From NCBI RefSeq assembly GCF_023078455.1, contig NZ_CP095740.1:4080001-4144000 (forward strand): DNA of 64,000 bases, written 5' to 3'. A program made the position numbers and the translations under genes. This document shows, in pieces, positions 9,071 to 19,213 of this stretch. A model generated the notes under the pieces. The model made no database searches and was not told the origin of the DNA. It was given only the letters and a program-made list of their open reading frames with translations. This stretch comes from Luteibacter aegosomatis. Lineage in GTDB: Bacteria; Pseudomonadota; Gammaproteobacteria; Xanthomonadales; Rhodanobacteraceae. The stretch's first letter is position 1. Every line of letters starts with the position of its first letter.

Positions 9071-12000
9071 TCAGTGATGCGCCACCGGCTCCCCACCCAC
9101 TGCCTTCGGCGCGATCCGCTCCTGCAGGCGGTTCATGTACAGATAGATCACCGGCGTGAGGTAGAGCGTCAGGATCTGAGACACCACCAGGCCGCCGACC
9201 ACGGCAAGACCCAACGAACGACGGGTCTCCGCGCCCGCGCCGATACCGAGGGCGATCGGCAGGGTGCCCGCGAACGCCGCGGCCGTCGTCATCATGATGG
9301 GGCGAAAACGCACGCGGCACGCTTCATAGATGGCGTCGAACGGCGCCACGCCCTCGTCGCGCTGACGTTCCAGCGCGAAGTCGATCATCATGATCGCGTT
9401 CTTCTTCACGATGCCCACGAGCATCACGATGCCCACGAAGGCGAAGAGATCGAGCGACGCGTCGAAGATCACCAGCGTGAGCAACGCGCCCACCGCCGCC
9501 GCCGGCAGGCCGGAAAGGATGGTGAGCGGATGGATGAAGCTCTCGTAGAGGATGCCCAGCACGAGGTAGATCACGAACACGGCGAGCAGCAGCAGGAAGC
9601 CCATGCCCTTGATCGAATCCTGGAACGCCTGCGCCGTGCCCTGCACGCTGCCGCTCAAGGTGGCGGGTAGCTTCATCTCGGTGGTGGCGCGATCGATGCT
9701 CGCCACCGCGTCGCTCAGCGACACGCCCGGCGCGAGGTTGAACGACACCGTCACCGCGGGCAGTTGCCCCTGATGGTTGACCGTGAGCACCTGCGGCTTG
9801 CGCTCGAACCGGGCCACGGTGCTGAGCGGAATGAGCTTGCCGCTATCCGACGTGACGTACAACTTGGACAGCACCGCCGGATCGTCCTGCATGCGACGTT
9901 CCACCTGCAGGATCACCCAATACTGCGTCGCCGCGCCGTAGATGGTGGAAATCTGGTTCTCGCCGAACGCCGTGCCCAGTGCCGTCTGCACCTGGTCCAT
10001 CGTGAGGCCCAGCGGCGCCAGCTTGTCGCGGTTGACTCGCACGATCATCGACGGGCTGTTCAGATCCAGGTCGGTCGTGACGTCCTGGAAACCCGGCAGC
10101 TTCTGGAACGCGGCGACCAGCTTGCCCGACCAGTCGTACAGTGCCTGCAGGTCGGTGGACTGCACCGTGTACTGGTACTGCGCCTTCGACTGGCGGCCGC
10201 CGACCTGGATCGCCGGGGGATTCTGGATGTAGGTACGGATGCCCGGCACCTGCGCGAACTTGCGCCGAAGCTCCTGGATGATCTCGTCGGGCGTGGTGTA
10301 ACCGCGCGCGCTTCGCTCTTTCAGGCGGAGCAGGATGGAGCCGGAGTTGATCGTGGTGCGCGGTCCGCCCGCGCCCACGGTCGACATGTAGCCCTCGATG
10401 TTCGGATCGTCGCCGGCGATCTTCGCCAGCGCCTGCTGGCGTGCCGACATCGCGGCGAACGAGATGTCCGTGGGGCCTTCGGTGGTCACGCGGAGCTGGC
10501 CGCTGTCGCCCGACGGGATGAAATCCTTCGGCGTGATCGCGAAGAGTACGCCGGTGGCCGCGAGGCTCAGCACGAACACGCCGATGACGACGAGCGGCCG
10601 GCGCATGCACCAGCCCAGCGTGCTCGTGTAGCCGTTGCTCATCGCGGCGAAACCCCTGTCGAACCAGGCCACGACGAAGCTGCGCTTGCCGTGGTCGTGC
10701 GCCTTGACGAAACGGCTGCAGAGCATCGGCGTCAGCGTGATCGATACGAAACCCGAGATCAGGATCGACACGCTGATGACCACGGCGAACTCATGGAACA
10801 GGCGACCGACGATGCCACCCATGAACATCACGGGGATGAACACCGCCACCAGCGACAGCGTCATCGAGAAGATGGTGAAGCCGATCTCGTTGGATCCCTT
10901 CACCGCGGCGTCGAAGGGCCGTTCGCCCAGCTCGATGTGACGCACGATGTTCTCGAGCATCACGATGGCGTCGTCCACGACGAAACCCACGGCCAGCGTC
11001 AACGCCAGCAGCGACAGGTTGTCGAGGCTGTAGCCCAGCGCGAACATCGCGCCGAAGGTACCCAGCACCGAGATCGGCAACGCCACCGCGGGAATCAGGG
11101 TGGCCGAGGCATTGCCGAGGAAGAGATAGATCACCGCCACCACGAGGATGCCGGCGAGGATCAGGGTGAATTGCACGTCGTGCACGGAATCGCGGATGGA
11201 CACCGAGCGGTCGTACATCACGTCGAGCTTGACCGACGGCGGCAGCGTGGCCTTGAAGCCCGGCAGCAGGTCGAAGATGCGATCGACCGTTTCCACCGTG
11301 TTCGCCCCGGGCTGGCGCTGGATCGCCAGCGTGATCGCGCGCGTGCCGTTGAACCAGCTGGCCTTCTGGTCGTCCTGCACGCTGTCGCGCGGCACGGCGA
11401 TGTCGGAGAGGCGCACCGGTGCGCCGTTGCGGTAGGCGACCACCACCTGGTTGTAATCGGCCGCGCGCATCAGTTGGCCGTCCGAACGGATCGACAGCAG
11501 CTGGCGGCTGCCGTTGAGCGAACCGGTGGCCTTGTTGACGTTGGCGGCGGCGATCGCCTCGCGCATCTGATCGACACCGATGCCCGTCGCGGCGAGGCGG
11601 TCGGGATTCACGGCGATGCGCACGGCGTATTTCTGCGAACCGTAGACGTTCACCTGCGCCACGCCGTCCACCATCGACAGGCGTTGCGCGAGCTCGGTTT
11701 CGGCGTAGTCGTCCACGGTGGACAACGGCAGCGTCGACGACTGCATGGTAAGGAACAGGATCGGCGCGTCGGCCGGATTCACCTTGCGGTAGGTGGGCGG
11801 CGTGGGCATGTCCTGCGGCAACTGGCGCTGCGCGGCGGAGATGGCCGACTGCACGTCCTGCGCGGCGCCGTCGATGCTGCGGTCCAGCGCGAAAGTGACG
11901 GTGATGGTGGTGGACCCCAGCGAACTGGTCGAACTCATCTGGTCGATGCCGGCGATGGTCGACAGCTGCGCTTCCAGCGGCGTGGCCACCGACGACGCCA

Positions 12001-12175
12001 TGGTCTCGGGCGAGGCACCCGGGAGGCTCGCACTGATGTTGATCGTGGGAAAGTCGACGTTGGGCAGTTCGTTGACGGGCAGCCTGGGGTACGCGGCGAT
12101 GCCGAAGATCACCAGCGCCGCCATCAGCAGCGTGGTCATCACCGGCCGGCGGATGCAGAGTTCCGGCAGGTTCAT
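9071..12175 (-). CDS. RND-family multidrug efflux permease (MdtB/MdtC/AcrB-like, HAE1)
   Basis: A 1034-residue proton-driven efflux pump with the full 12-TM, two-periplasmic-domain RND layout. It starts MNLPELCIRRPVMTTLLMAA at 12175; the longer frame to 12214 overlaps the adaptor gene. The proton-relay aspartates lie in TM4 (VGFVVDDAIVMLENIVRH) and the lysine pair in TM10 (GIVKKNAIMMIDFALE). The conserved GGIVGRLFHEFA loop is present. Sequence style is closer to MdtB/MdtC than AcrB. It is ten bases downstream of its adaptor gene. No outer-membrane factor is encoded here, so it probably borrows a TolC-like channel encoded elsewhere. Confidence 0.93.
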   Translation of the reverse strand: MNLPELCIRRPVMTTLLMAALVIFGIAAYPRLPVNELPNVDFPTINISASLPGASPETMASSVATPLEAQLSTIAGIDQMSSTSSLGSTTITVTFALDRSIDGAAQDVQSAISAAQRQLPQDMPTPPTYRKVNPADAPILFLTMQSSTLPLSTVDDYAETELAQRLSMVDGVAQVNVYGSQKYAVRIAVNPDRLAATGIGVDQMREAIAAANVNKATGSLNGSRQLLSIRSDGQLMRAADYNQVVVAYRNGAPVRLSDIAVPRDSVQDDQKASWFNGTRAITLAIQRQPGANTVETVDRIFDLLPGFKATLPPSVKLDVMYDRSVSIRDSVHDVQFTLILAGILVVAVIYLFLGNASATLIPAVALPISVLGTFGAMFALGYSLDNLSLLALTLAVGFVVDDAIVMLENIVRHIELGERPFDAAVKGSNEIGFTIFSMTLSLVAVFIPVMFMGGIVGRLFHEFAVVISVSILISGFVSITLTPMLCSRFVKAHDHGKRSFVVAWFDRGFAAMSNGYTSTLGWCMRRPLVVIGVFVLSLAATGVLFAITPKDFIPSGDSGQLRVTTEGPTDISFAAMSARQQALAKIAGDDPNIEGYMSTVGAGGPRTTINSGSILLRLKERSARGYTTPDEIIQELRRKFAQVPGIRTYIQNPPAIQVGGRQSKAQYQYTVQSTDLQALYDWSGKLVAAFQKLPGFQDVTTDLDLNSPSMIVRVNRDKLAPLGLTMDQVQTALGTAFGENQISTIYGAATQYWVILQVERRMQDDPAVLSKLYVTSDSGKLIPLSTVARFERKPQVLTVNHQGQLPAVTVSFNLAPGVSLSDAVASIDRATTEMKLPATLSGSVQGTAQAFQDSIKGMGFLLLLAVFVIYLVLGILYESFIHPLTILSGLPAAAVGALLTLVIFDASLDLFAFVGIVMLVGIVKKNAIMMIDFALERQRDEGVAPFDAIYEACRVRFRPIMMTTAAAFAGTLPIALGIGAGAETRRSLGLAVVGGLVVSQILTLYLTPVIYLYMNRLQERIAPKAVGGEPVAHH

Positions 12176-12185
12176 GGCGCGATCC

Positions 12186-13322
12186 TCAGGCCTCGTCGAC
12201 GCGCACGCGCGCACCGTCGGTGAGCAGCATCTGTCCTTCGGTCACCACCACCTCGCCACCTTGCAGGCCCTTGTCGATCACCACGCGGCTGCCCGAGGTC
12301 GCGCCCGTGGTGACGGACCGCTGCTCGACCGTGTGGTCGGCCTTCACCACGAAGACGAACGCACCGGCCGTGGAGCTCTGCAAGGCCACGACGGGGATGC
12401 TCACCGCGTCGGGCAGGCGCGTGGTGGGCAGGGTCACCTCGGCGAACTGGCCGGGCGTGAGCCGGCCGTCGGCGTTGTCGAACCGGCCCTTCAGGACGAT
12501 GGTGCCCGTGGTCGCGTCCACGGCGTTGTCGATGAATTCCAGCTCGCCCTTGAGCGGCCCCTCCGTGTCACCGGGAATGTGCGCCTCGACGGGTAGCGTG
12601 CCCTTGCGCGCCTCGATGCGCACGGCGGCGAGGCTGTCCTCGGGCACGGCGAACGCCACGCGGATCGGGTCCACCTCGTTGAGCACCACGATGTCGGTGG
12701 TGTCCGCGCTCAGCGTCGCGCCCGGATAGGCCAGCGGCGCCCCGGTGACGCCGTCGAACGGCGCGGTGATGGTGGTGTAGTCCAGTTGCACCTGGGCCGC
12801 GCGAACCGCCGCCTTGTCGCTCTCGAGGTTCGCCCGGGCCACGCCGAGGTTGGCCTTGTAGAGGTCGTAGTCGGCACGGCTGACGAAGCCCTTGCCGAGC
12901 ATGCTCTCGAAACGCTGGAGATCGGCCTCGGCCTTGGCGAGCGAGGCCTGGTCGCGGGCGACATTGCCTTTCGCCGCGTCGAGCGCGGCCTGCAAGGGGC
13001 GCGGATCGACCTGGGCGAGCAGGTCGCCCTTCTTCACGTGGCTACCGGGGGTGAAGGCGAGCTTCTGGATCTGGCCGTTGACGCGCGAACGCACGTTCAC
13101 CGTGGAATAGGCCTCGGCACGACCGATGATCCTCAGCGACAGGTCGATTTCGCCACGGGTGGCGACCGCCGTGGTGACCGGCACCCCCGCGGGGGACGTC
13201 TTGGCCGTGGCTGTCGGGGCATCCTTCGTCTGACCGGTGTGCCGCCAGACGAACGTCACGGCCACCGCGACGAGCAGGAGGCCGATGACGAGGAGGAACT
13301 TCTTCCCTGGGGATCGCTGCAT
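12186..13322 (-). CDS. RND efflux periplasmic adaptor (MdtA-like membrane-fusion protein)
   Basis: A 378-residue HlyD-family adaptor. After a membrane anchor (FLLVIGLLLVAVAVTFVW, about residues 9-26) come the lipoyl half-motif with GQIQKLAFTPGSHVKKGDLL, an alpha-helical hairpin (about 100-160), the second lipoyl half (YTTITAPFDGVTGAP), and beta-barrel and membrane-proximal domains. The ATG at 13322 follows a GGAGAA ribosome site at good spacing. It links the RND pump at 9071 to an outer-membrane channel. It lies between marR and the pump gene on the same strand, consistent with one regulated operon. Confidence 0.92.
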   Translation of the reverse strand: MQRSPGKKFLLVIGLLLVAVAVTFVWRHTGQTKDAPTATAKTSPAGVPVTTAVATRGEIDLSLRIIGRAEAYSTVNVRSRVNGQIQKLAFTPGSHVKKGDLLAQVDPRPLQAALDAAKGNVARDQASLAKAEADLQRFESMLGKGFVSRADYDLYKANLGVARANLESDKAAVRAAQVQLDYTTITAPFDGVTGAPLAYPGATLSADTTDIVVLNEVDPIRVAFAVPEDSLAAVRIEARKGTLPVEAHIPGDTEGPLKGELEFIDNAVDATTGTIVLKGRFDNADGRLTPGQFAEVTLPTTRLPDAVSIPVVALQSSTAGAFVFVVKADHTVEQRSVTTGATSGSRVVIDKGLQGGEVVVTEGQMLLTDGARVRVDEA

Positions 13323-13437
13323 GGTTTCTCCGGCCGATGCCACCTGGATCGGTCGCCGCGCGGGGGAAACGCGGTCATGGGTGAACGGCTATCGTAAGCC
13401 CTAACGCATGCGTTGCGGATCGGTTGACGGCAAGAAT

Positions 13438-13899
13438 TCAGCTTTCTTCGCAGGGGCCGTCGAGAGCCTGGAGGTTTTCCTTCATGCGGTTGAGCGTGTC
13501 CAGCGTGGTCTGGAGGTCTTCCGCCGCGATTCCTCCCACGGCGTCCAGGCGCAGACCCCGGGCGATGTCTTCCATGTCGTCGATGACACCGCGCGCCTGC
13601 TCGGTGTCGTGCAGGCGCCAGGCGCGGCGATCCTTGGGATCGGCGCGACGTTCGACGAAGCCCGCGGCCTGCAGGCGATCGATGACGCGCCCCACGGCGA
13701 TGGGTTCCATGTCCAGTTGCTCGGCCAGTTCGTTCTGGCGCATGCCGGGGCGACGATGCAGCGTCTTCAGCGCCCGCCACTGGGCACGCGTCAGGCCGAA
13801 CTTCACCGCCCGACGGTCGAAGTGCTTGCGGAAGAGCAAGGTCACGTCGTTGATCAAATAGGCGAACGAGATGTCTTCAACTTTGAACTGGTCGGCCAT
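13438..13899 (-). CDS. MarR-family transcriptional regulator
   Basis: A 153-residue winged-helix regulator. The recognition region reads [20 protein letters not shown] followed by [20 protein letters not shown], and the wing contains [17 protein letters not shown], the classic DxRxxxxxLT-like MarR signature. The ATG at 13899 (MADQFKV) follows AGAAGG; a longer in-frame start exists ([11 protein letters not shown]) but has a weaker site. It is encoded about 115 bases upstream of, and on the same strand as, the MdtA/RND pair. It therefore probably represses that efflux operon and responds to a phenolic or drug ligand. That control is inferred from context. Confidence 0.9.
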   Translation of the reverse strand: MADQFKVEDISFAYLINDVTLLFRKHFDRRAVKFGLTRAQWRALKTLHRRPGMRQNELAEQLDMEPIAVGRVIDRLQAAGFVERRADPKDRRAWRLHDTEQARGVIDDMEDIARGLRLDAVGGIAAEDLQTTLDTLNRMKENLQALDGPCEES

Positions 13900-13972
13900 G
13901 GCCTTCTGGGTGATGCTTCTGGTGCGCCCCATCCTAGCCGTTTGCAGCCCGACCGTCATAGGAAAAACCCCG

Positions 13973-14482
<510 letters not shown>

Positions 14483-14496
14483 AAGGACGTTCGTGG

Positions 14497-14645
14497 CGAC
14501 CTGGATTCGCCGATACGATCGGCTCCCACCCCTTCGGTAGGACGTCTGCTACCGAAAAGGAGGCCCATCACATTGGCGAATCCAGCCCCGGCAGGCCCTC
14601 CGCTACCGGAGGGTGGGAGCCGATCGTATCGGCGAATCCAGGTCG
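14497..14645. repeat. Long inverted repeat, family A (copy 1)
   Basis: Two arms of about 43 bases (14497-14540 and 14603-14645) are near-perfect inverse copies. They share the core TTCGCCGATACGATCGGCTC and CCCACCCCTTCGGTAG, and are separated by about 60 bases. The element fills the convergent gap between the macro-domain gene and batD. Related copies lie at 30437, 46369, 53021, 59268 and 59891. Confidence 0.92.
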
Positions 14646-14652
14646 CGAGAGC

Positions 14653-16323
14653 TCATCGGGGATAAAGCGGTGGCAATACGTCTTCCCCTCCGCTCGCCAC
14701 GGACATCCAGTCGAAGCCGTTGGCAAAGGCGTCTTTAAGGGTAATGCCCTGCAACGCCCCGCCGCCGAAACGAGCACGCTGCACCATCGCGATGGCGTCG
14801 CGTTGCGGCCCTTCACGCAATAGCACCGACAAGCCACCCAACGAACGGACGTCCGGACGATGGACCTTCGCCCAGGCGAGCAGGGCACGTTCGATCGACG
14901 CGGCATCGCCCTGCCCGGCCGCCTGCATGAAGGCGTCGCGTGCGGGACCGTCGCGAAGCGGCGGCGGCACCGGCAGCGAAGTCGTCGCCACGACAGGCCG
15001 ACGACGCGAGGCCAGCCACCAGGCCACCAGCGTAAGCACCCAGAGCAACGCCATGCCGATGAAGAGCCACTGCCACGGATGGCCCGTCGCGGTCACCGCG
15101 GGTGGCGCGGACGACGGGGCAGTCGGAGCCGATGCCGATGGCGGGGCGGGCTTCGTCCCGGCCGCTCCGCTACCGGGCGATACGTCGAGGTCGTGCGCCG
15201 GGATGGTCGCGACCTCGGCCTTGTCGGTCACCACGTTCCACCAGTGCAACGTGGTTTCGGGAATGTGCAGCGTGCCGGCCCGCGTGGGCACCACGGCGAA
15301 GCTTTGCTGGCGCCGTCCCGTTACCCAGGAACCGTTCGTGCTCCCGCCCGTGACGGCCTTGTCCGGGTAGATGTCGGCGCCATCGAGCTTCGGCAGGGAA
15401 AGCGCCGGCAAGGCCTCGTAGGGCATGCCGACGGCGTCCAGCCGCATGGTGAGCGTGAGGGGCTGGCCGACCACGGCCTTGCCGTCGGCAGGCAGGCCGT
15501 CGAGGGCGAGTTTCAGCGCGCGCGCCGGAATCCATGCGCCGTCCGCCGCACCGGCGGGGCGCCCGCGTACCTCCACCCGAAGCTTCTCGGCCACGGCACT
15601 GACGGGCGAGCCCGAACCGAAGAAGGCGCCCATGTCGTTGGGATCGACCACGGTGCCCTGGAACGCGGGCGGCTGGACATCGAGCGTGCCCGCTCGCTGG
15701 GGAAAGATCGCGTAATGGCGTTCCACGACGTTGAAACGCCGGTTGCCGCGCATCGTCTGGTAGTTGGCATCCTGGCCGACACGACGCACCTCGGCGCCTT
15801 CGGCCGTGGGGTCGCCGAGATTGCCGTCCGCGAGATTGGTGAAATACAGGCGCAACGTGTAGTCGATCTGCTGGCCCACATAGGCCTGCGCGGGGTCGAC
15901 CTTCGCCTCGAGCTGAACCGGTGCATCGGCATTCGACGGAGCGTCGTGCCCGGCCGCTTCGACGTCCAGTTCGAGCGGCTGCGTCTTCTGCGATCCGATC
16001 ACGAGCGAGGGCACGGTGAGATGGCCTTCGCGCCGCGGACGCAGCGCGATGCCGAGGATCGCATGCGCTTCACGGCGCCCGTTGACGATGCTCAGCGAGT
16101 GGTTGGTCGACGTACCCAGCACGACGAAGTCGGCCGACAACGGCGACAGGTCGGGTGTATCGGCATCGCCCTCGCCCACCTCGATATTGAGCGTCACCGT
16201 CTCGCCCATGCCGATGCGGCTGCGATCGAGCGAAGCGACGGGCGCCGCCTGGGCCAGTGCGAGCATGGGCCACGCCAGCGCCCAGACGAGGGCGAGCATC
16301 ATCGGGTACCGCAAACCACGCAT
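14653..16323 (-). CDS. batD: BatD-family membrane protein
   Basis: A 556-residue exported protein of the Bat ('oxygen tolerance') family. It has a signal peptide (LRYPMMLALVWALAWPMLALA), a long periplasmic beta-rich region with the BatD repeats (GMGETVTLNIEVGEGDADTP at the N-terminus, later AYVGQQIDYTLRLYFTN), and a C-terminal membrane segment (WLFIGMALLWVLTLVAWWLA) with a cytoplasmic tail. I prefer the ATG at 16323, seven bases after GGAGG; an alternative ATG at 16329 overlaps the upstream stop codon by four bases. It is the last gene of the moxR-bat operon and is thought to work with the VWA proteins at the membrane. Confidence 0.88.
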   Translation of the reverse strand: MRGLRYPMMLALVWALAWPMLALAQAAPVASLDRSRIGMGETVTLNIEVGEGDADTPDLSPLSADFVVLGTSTNHSLSIVNGRREAHAILGIALRPRREGHLTVPSLVIGSQKTQPLELDVEAAGHDAPSNADAPVQLEAKVDPAQAYVGQQIDYTLRLYFTNLADGNLGDPTAEGAEVRRVGQDANYQTMRGNRRFNVVERHYAIFPQRAGTLDVQPPAFQGTVVDPNDMGAFFGSGSPVSAVAEKLRVEVRGRPAGAADGAWIPARALKLALDGLPADGKAVVGQPLTLTMRLDAVGMPYEALPALSLPKLDGADIYPDKAVTGGSTNGSWVTGRRQQSFAVVPTRAGTLHIPETTLHWWNVVTDKAEVATIPAHDLDVSPGSGAAGTKPAPPSASAPTAPSSAPPAVTATGHPWQWLFIGMALLWVLTLVAWWLASRRRPVVATTSLPVPPPLRDGPARDAFMQAAGQGDAASIERALLAWAKVHRPDVRSLGGLSVLLREGPQRDAIAMVQRARFGGGALQGITLKDAFANGFDWMSVASGGEDVLPPLYPR

Positions 16324-16325
16324 CG

Positions 16326-18230
16326 TCATTCCTCCGGCTCCGCGCCGTGCCGACGCTGGTACTCGAGCATGAATTTCCTCCGCAGCAGGCCACCCGGATC
16401 GTCCGGAACGCGCATGAGTGAACGACGCACGTCGGCGGGCAGCTTCGACGACGCATCTTCCGCCGACATGGTGCCGAGGTCGTGGCTGCCGTCGTCTTTC
16501 TTGTCCTGTGCCTTGCCGTCCTTGCCCAGCGCGGCGTCCATCTGCTGCTTGAGCGCCGATTGCGCACGCTCGGCCTGCGCGCGTTCCGCCTGCGACTTCG
16601 TGGCGGCATCACCCTGCGGCGATTCGCCCTTGCCCTGTCGTTGACCGGCGTCCTTGCCTTCGCCCTCGCCGGCCTTCGACGGATCGCCCTGTTGGGGCTG
16701 GCCCTCGTTGCCACCCGCGTCGCCGGACGACTGGCCGTCCTTGCCCTGATTCTGCGCATCCTTGTCCTGGCCGCCTTGCGAACCCTGCTGGCCCTGCTGG
16801 CGTTTGGAGGGATCCTTGTCGCCCTGCTTGCCGCCCTGGCCGTTCTTCGAGTCGTCGTTCTTGTTCTGCTTCTGCTGCTTGAGGAAGTCCTCGACGGCCT
16901 TGCGATTGGCAGCCGCATCGGCATCGCCGGGATTCGTTTTCAGCGCACGGTCGTAAGCGGCGATCGCTTCCTCGTAGCGCTGCTGTTTCGCCAACGCGTT
17001 GCCGAGGTTGTATTGCGAATCGGCGTCCTTGCCCTCCTGCAACGCGGCGGCCGCGGCGGCGTAATCGCCGGCGCGATACGCGGCGGCACCGCGCAACGAG
17101 GCGCTGTTCGCGAGCGACTGGGCTGCCGCCGCATCGCCCTTGGCCAGCGCGTGCGCGGCCTGCTGGTCGCGCGTACGGAAAAGGTCGGCCAGGCCGTCGG
17201 CGTGCGCGGGGCGCAGCGGCAAAAGGGCCAACACGAACACGATGAGCCAGCCACGCCGGAACGCCAGCGCGACGAGCGGCAGCAACGGCAGCAGCAACCA
17301 CGCACCGCGATCCTGCCATTGTCCCGACGTGGCACCCGAGACCGCGTTGCCGGCGCCTTCGTCGTGCAGCATCGCCGACAGCGAGGAGACATCGGAGGCA
17401 TCGTTCGCCACCGGCACATAGCGTCCGCCACCGGCGTCGGCGAGCGACGAGAGGGATGCGTCGTCGCGCGGCGCCATCACGATGGCCCCCTGCGCATCCT
17501 TGATGAAGCCGCCGTCCGGGCTGGTGATCGGACCGCCGCGCGAGGTGCCGATGCCGAGCACCGACACGCGATCGCCCGCGGCGCGTGCGCGCCGTGCGGC
17601 CGCGGCGGCATCGGCATCCACCCGGTCGGTCACCAGCACGATGGAGCCGCCATGCAGGTCGGCCCGGCGGATGAGGTCGGCGGCGAGGTCGATCGCCTTG
17701 CCCGCGTCGTCGCCCTCGACCGGCATGGTGTCCGGCGAGAGCGCGTTGAGCAGGTCGTCGACGCTGTGGGCGTCGGTGGTGAGCGGCGCGACGGTAAAGG
17801 CTTCGCCGGTGTAGGCGACGAGCGCGTTGAGGCCGCCCGCATTCGCCTCGTAGAGTTTGCGCACCTTGTAGCGCGCACGACTGAGACGATCGGGCACGAC
17901 GTCGTGGGAGAGCATGTGTTGCGACATCGATACCACCACCACCTGCGCGCTGCGCTCGGCGAACAGCTGCTGCGTCTGCCGGTTCCACGTGGGCCCCGCC
18001 AGGGCGAGCACGGCGAGGATGCCGGCGGCGGCGAGGGCGAACGCGGGAGCGCGCGTCGACGCCGGCGCGCCGTCGAGCAGGTGCGGCAGCAGGGCGGGAT
18101 CGGCGAGCCGCGCGAGTACGCGCGCGCCGGGCTGTCGCCGCGACAGCAGCCATGCCGCCACCGGTACCGCCAGCAGCAGCCACAGCCAACCTGGCTGGAT
18201 GAAATGGAAGTTCGCCAGCAACCCGTTCAT
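16326..18230 (-). CDS. BatB/BatC-type fusion: VWA domain plus TPR, degenerate MIDAS
   Basis: A 634-residue protein: two N-terminal membrane segments, a von Willebrand A domain (about residues 95-290), another membrane segment (LLLPLLPLVALAF), then TPR repeats (about 390-460, QYNLGNALAKQQRYEEAIAA) and a long Gln/Gly/Lys/Asp-rich tail before a conserved charged C-terminus. It thus joins BatB and BatC functions. The MIDAS motif expected as DxSxS reads S101-M-S103-Q-H105, so the metal-binding Asp is missing. The start ATG at 18230 overlaps the batA stop codon by four bases. Role: envelope stress or complex assembly, inferred from the family. Confidence 0.88.
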   Translation of the reverse strand: MNGLLANFHFIQPGWLWLLLAVPVAAWLLSRRQPGARVLARLADPALLPHLLDGAPASTRAPAFALAAAGILAVLALAGPTWNRQTQQLFAERSAQVVVVSMSQHMLSHDVVPDRLSRARYKVRKLYEANAGGLNALVAYTGEAFTVAPLTTDAHSVDDLLNALSPDTMPVEGDDAGKAIDLAADLIRRADLHGGSIVLVTDRVDADAAAAARRARAAGDRVSVLGIGTSRGGPITSPDGGFIKDAQGAIVMAPRDDASLSSLADAGGGRYVPVANDASDVSSLSAMLHDEGAGNAVSGATSGQWQDRGAWLLLPLLPLVALAFRRGWLIVFVLALLPLRPAHADGLADLFRTRDQQAAHALAKGDAAAAQSLANSASLRGAAAYRAGDYAAAAAALQEGKDADSQYNLGNALAKQQRYEEAIAAYDRALKTNPGDADAAANRKAVEDFLKQQKQNKNDDSKNGQGGKQGDKDPSKRQQGQQGSQGGQDKDAQNQGKDGQSSGDAGGNEGQPQQGDPSKAGEGEGKDAGQRQGKGESPQGDAATKSQAERAQAERAQSALKQQMDAALGKDGKAQDKKDDGSHDLGTMSAEDASSKLPADVRRSLMRVPDDPGGLLRRKFMLEYQRRHGAEPEE

Positions 18231-19213
18231 GCGGCGCTTCTCCGCCACGTCAGGCCCGGCAGGGCCGCGAGGGCCAGCAACACGAGGGAGGCGATCAACG
18301 GCCAGCGGAACAGCTCGTAACGCGGCCGCAGGGCGGCGCCTTCCTGCGGCACCGGCTCGAGCTGGTCGATGGCCCGATAGGCGTCGGCCAACTGGCGGGT
18401 GTCGGTGGCGCGGAAGAAGTGGCCGCCGGTCTGGTTGGCGATGTCGGTCAACATGCTCACGTCGAGGTCGGCCGATGGGTTGACCGTATGCGCGCCGAAC
18501 AGATCGTCCACGCGCATCGCGGTAGCACCGATGCCGATGGTGTAGACCTTCACGCCCGCCGCCTTCGCCGCGCGCGCGGCCTCGCGGGGCGAGATCGATC
18601 CGGCGTTGTTCACGCCGTCGGTGAGCAGCACCACCACGCGCACCTGCTCGGGCATGTCGGCCAGCCGCTTGACCGCCACGGCGAGCGCATCGCCGATGGC
18701 CGTTTCGCGCCCGGGCAGGCCGACCACCGCACCGTGCAACTGCGCCCGCACGGCGTCGAGATCGTAAGTGAGCGGCGTGACGAGATACGCCTGCGAACCG
18801 AACAGGATGAGGCCCAGTTCGTCGCCCACGCGGCGGTCGATGAAGTCGCCGGCGATGGCTTCCACCGCGGTGAAACGCGTGACCTGACGACCGGCCAGTT
18901 CCATGTCGTCGAGCGACATGCTGCCGGAGAGGTCCACCGCCAGCATCGTCGCGCGGCCGCTGCGGCGCTGCGGCTCGGGGGGCCCCAGCCACTGCGGGCG
19001 TGCCGCCGCCGTCACCAGGCACAGCCAGGCGAGCACGAGCAATGCCGTGGCGGCGAACGGTGCACGGCCCATCGGTCCCTGCGCCAGCGCCAGGCCGGGG
19101 TGCGGCAGGTTGAGTGCCTGCGCGGGCCGCACGGGACGCAGCACATGGCGCAGCAACCACGGCAACGGCAGTGCGGCGAATACCCAGGGCCAGGCGAACT
19201 CAGGCAGGGACAC
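18227..19213 (-). CDS. batA: BatA-type VWA membrane protein
   Basis: A 328-residue protein with two N-terminal membrane helices, a von Willebrand A domain and a C-terminal membrane helix (WPLIASLVLLALAALPGL). The MIDAS motif is intact: D94-L-S-G-S98, with supporting residues in TPLTYDLDAVR and LLTDGVNNAG. Start: GTG at 19213, placed by an ideal GGAGG seven bases upstream and by overlap with the preceding gene. In the Bat operon such proteins bind partners in a metal-dependent way; MoxR ATPases are thought to act on VWA proteins. The intact MIDAS here contrasts with its neighbour. Confidence 0.92.
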   Translation of the reverse strand: MSLPEFAWPWVFAALPLPWLLRHVLRPVRPAQALNLPHPGLALAQGPMGRAPFAATALLVLAWLCLVTAAARPQWLGPPEPQRRSGRATMLAVDLSGSMSLDDMELAGRQVTRFTAVEAIAGDFIDRRVGDELGLILFGSQAYLVTPLTYDLDAVRAQLHGAVVGLPGRETAIGDALAVAVKRLADMPEQVRVVVLLTDGVNNAGSISPREAARAAKAAGVKVYTIGIGATAMRVDDLFGAHTVNPSADLDVSMLTDIANQTGGHFFRATDTRQLADAYRAIDQLEPVPQEGAALRPRYELFRWPLIASLVLLALAALPGLTWRRSAA

